From Methanosarcina sp. 2.H.T.1A.6 (lineage in GTDB: Archaea; Halobacteriota; Methanosarcinia; Methanosarcinales; Methanosarcinaceae), in contig NZ_JJOY01000008.1 in the NCBI RefSeq assembly GCF_000979455.1, forward strand, positions 1 through 48,242: DNA of 48,242 nt, written 5' to 3'. The notes under the pieces were generated by a model, which saw nothing but the letters and a program-made list of their open reading frames with translations, was not told where the DNA came from and made no database searches. A program made the translations under genes and the position numbers. Of the stretch, positions 43,610-48,242 are shown piece by piece. Every line of letters begins with the position of its first letter. The stretch's first letter is position 1.

Positions 43610-44350
43610 TCCTCCGTAAAAATAGAAGAAATTTGCAACTACACTTCCTTCAATTAATTAGGGATTAAAGATATGTATAATATAAACATATTGGTCTGAA
43701 ATAATATTTTTCAAGAGGAATATAATAAGGCACTATGACAATACATATCTGTATTTATTGGAATTAATTTTGCCCCCTTTCTTAATACTGTATAATATAT
43801 TATATTAAAGGGCACTTCGCCTATCATTTAACGCGGACTACAGGCAACTGAATATAATTATAGAAGTTGAAATCAAATTATTTTGATGGCTGTAAGCTTT
43901 CCAGTTAGAGAAATAATTTGGTTGACTTTTGAATTAGTATTTAAGAAAAACATCTAAATTTTTATCATACAGAGAAAGATTAATATATTTCAAATGTTTT
44001 CTCTGAAAATTTATTATCATATTTAAATTATTTTGGATTAACTTCCCAGAAAACCAGAAAAGAAAAGGTAAGAAATAAATTAACTCAAAGGAAAAACTAA
44101 ATGTAAAAAAATTGGGGAGACTGGAAAAGATAACGAAAATGAAGAAGATGAAGAAGATGAAGATGATATAGAAGATAAAGAAGATGAAGAGTAAAATGCA
44201 TATATTAAAAATGGGGAGAGGAGCTCCGGCGTCCCCGAACTCCGCCGGGGTAATATAAAGATTGAAGATGGGGACCGGAGCCTGTATAGTCCCTCAATAA
44301 ATGATTTTCCACTCTCAAAACCTCTCAAGGGCTTCTCAAAATAGAGCCTT
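43610..44350. other. AT-rich spacer with acidic-coding remnant and GC-rich fold
   Basis: On the plus strand 44132-44194 reads as an open acidic stretch (NENEEDEEDEDDIEDKEDEE then stop) with no usable start, possibly a gene remnant or plain GA-rich repeat. A GC-rich foldable island lies at 44223-44281. The rest is AT-rich. Confidence 0.5.
44223..44281. ncRNA. GC-rich element with two exclusive hairpins
   Basis: Outer pairing GCTCCG..GTCCCC (44223-44236) with GGGGAC-CGGAGC (44270-44281). An alternative inner pairing is CCCCG (44233-44237) with CGGGG (44246-44250), which uses the same C-run. It stands out in an AT-rich spacer just past the HDAC gene's 3' end. It could be a 3'-UTR structure or a small RNA; the strand is unknown. 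Confidence 0.3.
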
Positions 44351-45967
44351 TCAGTAAACGGTTTCCTGTTTTGTCCTGGTATTGTATGCCCTGTATTCGT
44401 CTACTTTCTTATCCTGAAGGTAAACGTATTCATATTCCGGATAATTGAGCCTCTTCCTGTATTCTTCCCTGGCTTCAGCCTGGCAGCTGGCACAGGCGTA
44501 GATGGGGACTGAAATCCCGAAGATCCTGGTATCATTTATGCTCCTGTGGGCATGGGAGTCTATGGCCACATAACCCTGACAATCAGGGCACATCCGGACT
44601 GTTTCCTCCTGAAATTCCTGGATCATATCGGTATCATAGAAGATCTGTTTTTTCCGGCTGTAAAAGTCTCCGTGTTTTGCCACTTCTGCTTTTACAAGCC
44701 TGTCCCGGTTTTTCCAGTTTTCGAGCTGGGTTGCAACAATTTCCTCCAGGATTTTCCTGTCTCTTGCAGCCTGGACAAACATCCCTGGCTTGAACTCGGG
44801 TTCCTTTACGCAGGAGTAGTCAAGCCCGGCCATGGCAAGGATTATTCCCGTATTCACATAGGGCAGCGCGCTCTGGATAGCATAGCCTCCTTCAAGCACT
44901 GCCATGTCGGGAGCAAGTTTCTCGTTCAGTTTAGCATATCCCTGTGCAGAAAAGCGCATGTTTGCAAGCGGATCAGTATAATGATTGTCCTGTCCTGCAG
45001 AATTGAGGACAAGTTCAGGCCTGAAGTCCTTGAGAATGGGAAGCACCAGGGTATCGAGCACGTAGAGAATACCCTCATCCGGAGTACCCGGCGGCAGAGG
45101 TATGTTGATTGTCCTGCCAAGGGCTCTCGGGCCTCCGAGTTCGTTCATGAAGCCCGAGCCGGGATAGAGTGTCCTCCCGTCCTGATGGAAGGAGATAAAA
45201 AGCACATCCGGGTCGTTGTAAAAAATCTCCTGTGTCCCGTCCCCGTGATGGACATCAGTATCCACGATTGCAATCCTGCGAATCCCATACTTTTTTCTCA
45301 GGTATTCGACAAGGATTGCTTCATTATTTATATTGCAAAAGCCGCGGTTTCCGTGGGCGACTGTCATTGCATGGTGACCTGGCGGGCGGACAAGGGCAAA
45401 AGCATTTTTAACCTCTCCCCGCATGAGCGCGTCAGCAAGGACCAGGCAGCTGCCTGCTGAAATCCGGTGAGGGGTTGTAGCCTGGGCTTTTATGTCAGGA
45501 ACACAGAAATGAACCCTTGCAATGTCCTTGAAATCTGCGAGGCGGGGCTTATACTCCTCTATCTGGGGCAGGTCCATCAGGCCTTCTTCAAAAATCTGGT
45601 CCCGTGTATAGAGGAGACGCTCCTCTCTTTCCGGATGGGTTGGAGAAATTGCCCAGTCAAAGGCCGGGAAGAAAATAAGGCCGGTCTTTTTTGCTCCTGC
45701 CCGGTCTGCCGGAACCATGGGTTCGTTTTCCGGTATTTTCCCAGGCTCACTTTTCAATTCGTTTTCCGGTTTTTTTTCCGATTCATTTTCCGGTTCATTT
45801 CTCGATTCATCTTCAGATTTCGGCTCTGAAGTTCTTGTTTTCATTGTAACTCCCTCTACTCTATCAGGCTCAATTTCCTCTTCTTTCCGTGCTTTTTTCT
45901 CTGCCCCGGTATTTTTTTCAGCTCCGCCTTTGAGAACATCCTTAATTTTACCAAGCCCTAGCTTCAT
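44351..45967 (-). CDS. Histone-deacetylase-like amidohydrolase with zinc-ribbon tail
   Basis: 538 aa from the ATG at 45967. That start overlaps the upstream stop as ATGA and has GGAGG 7 nt ahead; the frame also runs to 45988. Residues 1-90 are a Lys/Glu-rich disordered head. The class II HDAC/AcuC-like domain (about 93-400) has RPPGHHA with His198-His199, the zinc ligands Asp238 and His240 in DTDVHHGDG and Asp327 in SAGQD, and the transition-state Tyr362 in LEGGY. The tail carries a four-Cys zinc ribbon, CPDC (460-463) and CASC (492-495). It probably removes acetyl or other acyl groups from lysine or polyamines in the cytoplasm; archaeal substrates could be chromatin proteins or enzymes. It is translationally coupled to a HyuA-type gene. 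Confidence 0.9.
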   Translation of the reverse strand: MKLGLGKIKDVLKGGAEKNTGAEKKARKEEEIEPDRVEGVTMKTRTSEPKSEDESRNEPENESEKKPENELKSEPGKIPENEPMVPADRAGAKKTGLIFFPAFDWAISPTHPEREERLLYTRDQIFEEGLMDLPQIEEYKPRLADFKDIARVHFCVPDIKAQATTPHRISAGSCLVLADALMRGEVKNAFALVRPPGHHAMTVAHGNRGFCNINNEAILVEYLRKKYGIRRIAIVDTDVHHGDGTQEIFYNDPDVLFISFHQDGRTLYPGSGFMNELGGPRALGRTINIPLPPGTPDEGILYVLDTLVLPILKDFRPELVLNSAGQDNHYTDPLANMRFSAQGYAKLNEKLAPDMAVLEGGYAIQSALPYVNTGIILAMAGLDYSCVKEPEFKPGMFVQAARDRKILEEIVATQLENWKNRDRLVKAEVAKHGDFYSRKKQIFYDTDMIQEFQEETVRMCPDCQGYVAIDSHAHRSINDTRIFGISVPIYACASCQAEAREEYRKRLNYPEYEYVYLQDKKVDEYRAYNTRTKQETVY

Positions 45968-47676
45968 GCTTTTTCCTCCCTCTTCCATTCGGGGATAAGG
46001 CCTGCCGGGATCTGCATACTTACATCAAAAAGCCGCCCTGCCGTAAACCAGCCCTCAACCACGTTAAAGACCTCACTGTTAGCAATCTCGGCTTCGTCTG
46101 CATACTCGGAAATCCCAAACCTTTTTGCGCGTTCCCTGAGGAGTTTTGTTGCAAGGGCTTCGGCTTCCTCCGAGCGCATTTTATTGAAATTCCCGATATC
46201 CGTTGAGTTAAGGTTTACAATTTCTCCTTCTTCAGCTACCGAATAGACCTTCTGCTGAGTATCGATGCGCAGGTTAAGGGTAAGGGTGGGCCTTGCAACA
46301 GCTGCCCCTATGGCATTTCCGACTTCCGAATATTCGGGGGTAATCGGTTTTGCGTTCAGCTTTTCCGCGACTACGGAAATCAGGCCCCTTGCTCCGCCCC
46401 CGATCCCGACAACATTTTCAGGCCTTTCTTTTTTCTTCTGCAGGACTTCCCATATCCTGTAAGCAGGTTCCTGTTCCCATTCAAGAAACATTTCCCTTAC
46501 GGCTTTTTCAATCATCCCTGCGGTTGTGTCCACTATCAAGGAAGCAGTCTCAATTACGGATTTCCCGAGGCTGGAGGCTACGGATGCAACTGCCTCTTTT
46601 GCGCGTTCAGAGTCTCCAACCGCGACAAGCCCGAGCACTCTCAGGGCATCCGTCGGGGTTGGCTCTTCTCCTCCCATGCAGTAAGCGGGACCTGCCCTTT
46701 CAGGGCCTATGGTTACCAGCCTGAGTCCGGGATCTGTTTCTCTAACCCTTACAATGCTGTCCCCTCCTACCGCAATCGAGCGGACGGCAAAAGCCCGTAC
46801 ATGGGTCAGGAAGTTTCCGAGTTTTGCGCCTTTGGAAGCGATAAGCGGTTTTCCGGAAAGGATAAGGGCAATGTCGGTAGTGGTCCCACCTATATCCACT
46901 ACAACAGATGTCTGTCCCTCAGGGGTAAGGGCAAGAGCTCCTATCGTACTTGCTGCGGGACCTGAAAAAATAGTTTCCACAGGGAACTCTACTGATTTAT
47001 CAATCGGTAGAGTCCCTCCATCGGCTTTAAGGATGTATACGGGAGCCCTGATGTCCCGTTCCTCAAGGGCTTTTTTGATCTCTGCAACGAACTCCTGGTA
47101 ACGTTCCCCTGTTGCAGAGGCCAGCATGGAGGTTGCGATTCTTCTCGGGAAATTCAGTTTTCCCGAAACCTTATGCCCGAGTCCTACCTGGCAGTCCGGA
47201 TACATTTCCCAGAGGATTTCTTCTATCCTGAGTTCATGGGAAGGATTCCTCTGTCCGAATTTGCTTACCACGGCAGCTCTAAAATAACCCTGTTCCCGGA
47301 TTCGGTTCACCGTTTCCCGGACCTCAGCTTCGTCAAGGGGCTGGATTTCCCTTCCCCTGAAGTCCATAGCTCCTTTAAGGTAGAAACTGTCTGGAAAAAT
47401 ATAACTTGAAGGGTTAACACCCGGACCCGGAATAAGCAGTAGAGCCACACGGTCAGTTTTGCCCTCGGCAATAAGATTTGTTATTACGGTTGTACTGAAA
47501 ACCACCCTTTCGAGCTGTTCCGGAGGAACTCCTCTGCTGACCTCATCAAGAGCATTGAGCAGAGACTTCAGAAGATTCCCTCGCTCGGTGGAAACCTTGG
47601 CTGTACTGTATACTTCTCCGTTCCGGATAAGCACCGCATCTGTGGTGGTGCCCCCTACATCAATTCCTATAAGCAT
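45964..47676 (-). CDS. Hydantoinase/oxoprolinase family protein (HyuA-like)
   Basis: 570 aa. It starts MLIGIDVGGTTTDAVLI, the ASKHA-fold phosphate-1 loop. A second IGGTTTDIAL motif appears near residue 258, FSGPAASTIGA lies near 235, and GIGGGARGL near 422 is the adenosine-type loop. HyuA relatives use ATP to open hydantoin or 5-oxoproline rings; acetone carboxylase subunits also belong here. Usually a HyuB partner is adjacent, but none is visible here, and the coupled gene is instead an HDAC-like enzyme. The substrate is therefore open. A GAGGATAGG purine tract precedes the ATG. The 4-nt overlap with the HDAC gene indicates one operon. Confidence 0.88.
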   Translation of the reverse strand: MLIGIDVGGTTTDAVLIRNGEVYSTAKVSTERGNLLKSLLNALDEVSRGVPPEQLERVVFSTTVITNLIAEGKTDRVALLLIPGPGVNPSSYIFPDSFYLKGAMDFRGREIQPLDEAEVRETVNRIREQGYFRAAVVSKFGQRNPSHELRIEEILWEMYPDCQVGLGHKVSGKLNFPRRIATSMLASATGERYQEFVAEIKKALEERDIRAPVYILKADGGTLPIDKSVEFPVETIFSGPAASTIGALALTPEGQTSVVVDIGGTTTDIALILSGKPLIASKGAKLGNFLTHVRAFAVRSIAVGGDSIVRVRETDPGLRLVTIGPERAGPAYCMGGEEPTPTDALRVLGLVAVGDSERAKEAVASVASSLGKSVIETASLIVDTTAGMIEKAVREMFLEWEQEPAYRIWEVLQKKKERPENVVGIGGGARGLISVVAEKLNAKPITPEYSEVGNAIGAAVARPTLTLNLRIDTQQKVYSVAEEGEIVNLNSTDIGNFNKMRSEEAEALATKLLRERAKRFGISEYADEAEIANSEVFNVVEGWFTAGRLFDVSMQIPAGLIPEWKREEKA

Positions 47677-48242
47677 TCACAATTCGCCTATCCTCACCTG
47701 AATGAATTTATTTTTCAACTTTTTTTCTGTATTTTATAGCTGGATTTAATTAATTCAGTTTCAAATGATTTCGATATAGAAATAAGTGTGTAATTTGTTT
47801 CGATACAGTGCAGGTCTATACAGTATCTCTTTCAGAAGTAATCCCGAGCCCGTGCATTTCATACCAATTTAGTCTGATGCCCGGGTCACACGCTTGATAT
47901 TCCGGGCTCGAAACCCTGACACAGCTAATAATTTAGTTTTTGTCTGCAATGCACAGGTGGACTTAAGCGGTGAGCGGCGCTGAAAAGAAAACAATGACTG
48001 TCTATACGACCGTCTATAATACTTAGGACTTACGCACTTGAAATGCCGAAAATTCAATTTCATTTAAAATATAATTATATATTAGTAATCCTCAAAAACG
48101 TACGGAGTTCGGGGCATAAATCCTCCCAGGTGTAACGACATTGACTACATTGATATTCTCATTACGGGTTCTAACGTTTTTAGTTGCACTGAAGCTGCCA
48201 GATGTTATCCAAACGTAGCTAATGCTCCTTCTCATGATTCTT
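47677..48242. other. Spacer at the window end
   Basis: The promoter region of the HyuA/HDAC operon lies at its left side. The sequence TAGGACTTACGCAC at 48023-48036 resembles, from memory, insertion-sequence termini, but no transposase or matching second end is inside the window. A 64-codon minus-strand frame (47869-48063) is not supported. Confidence 0.45.

Noticed and set aside
44080-44328. Minus-strand Ser-rich ORF
   Set aside because: Reading of a GAAGAT-rich stretch on the opposite strand; no start signals.
47869-48063. Minus-strand 64-aa frame near the window end
   Set aside because: Basic, low-complexity reading of non-coding sequence without a ribosome binding site.

Overview
The window looks like chromosomal DNA of a Methanosarcina-type methanogenic archaeon. 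It has long AT-rich intergenic spaces, TATA-type promoters and GGAGG-type ribosome binding sites. It also encodes several large secreted proteins built from NosD-like beta-helix, PKD and PGF-pre-PGF domains with PGF/archaeosortase-type tails, YVTN beta-propellers, and a PspAB/HtpX pair. The genus call rests on remembered family knowledge; no search was run.

Layout. (1) 1-3.8 kb: a truncated FtsX/MacB-like permease, a possible 35-aa membrane peptide, a small membrane hydrolase-like protein, and PspAB followed by the HtpX protease. (2) 4.7-6.9 kb: a tightly overlapping operon of an ABC ATPase, an ABC-2 permease and a LysE-type exporter. (3) 7-11 kb: repeat-rich spacers around two small unknown proteins, then an 807-aa TPR protein whose acidic tail is encoded by a 15-bp minisatellite. 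(4) 11.7-15.2 kb: catalase, flavodoxin and exonuclease III, probably an oxygen-defence neighbourhood. (5) 15.7-21.6 kb: a Cache-cupin fusion, an M4 metallopeptidase with two P-type domains, a C45-like Ntn hydrolase and a small membrane protein. (6) 21.9-24.1 kb: a membrane-anchored protein with two seven-bladed YVTN propellers. (7) 24.7-29.0 kb: a 1447-aa protein with two nearly identical beta/gamma-crystallin domains joined to a GC-richer body containing a coiled-coil/hydrophobic-hairpin region and a C-terminal SH3-like segment. (8) 29.3-32.0 kb: small genes, including a likely unannotated 48-aa coupled gene, a membrane protein with a decayed duplicate behind it, and a methyltransferase. (9) 32.1-43.6 kb: four paralogous surface beta-helix proteins in tandem. 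(10) 44.3-47.7 kb: a HyuA-type hydantoinase/oxoprolinase overlapping a histone-deacetylase-like gene with a zinc-ribbon tail.

Two things stand out. First, four genes between 31 and 44 kb (a methyltransferase and three of the four beta-helix genes) have a good Shine-Dalgarno sequence 5-6 nt ahead of ATA or ATT, where frame, signal peptide or catalytic motif demand the start. The fourth beta-helix paralog has ATG at the aligned position. This is either non-AUG initiation or repeated start loss. Second, the 1447-aa crystallin-headed protein looks like an uncharacterised chimeric, possibly pore-forming, effector with an acquired body.

Almost every spacer contains its own short tandem repeat of a different period (13, 16, 19, 19, 21, 26 or 38 bp). 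I saw no CRISPR array, rRNA, tRNA or complete insertion sequence.
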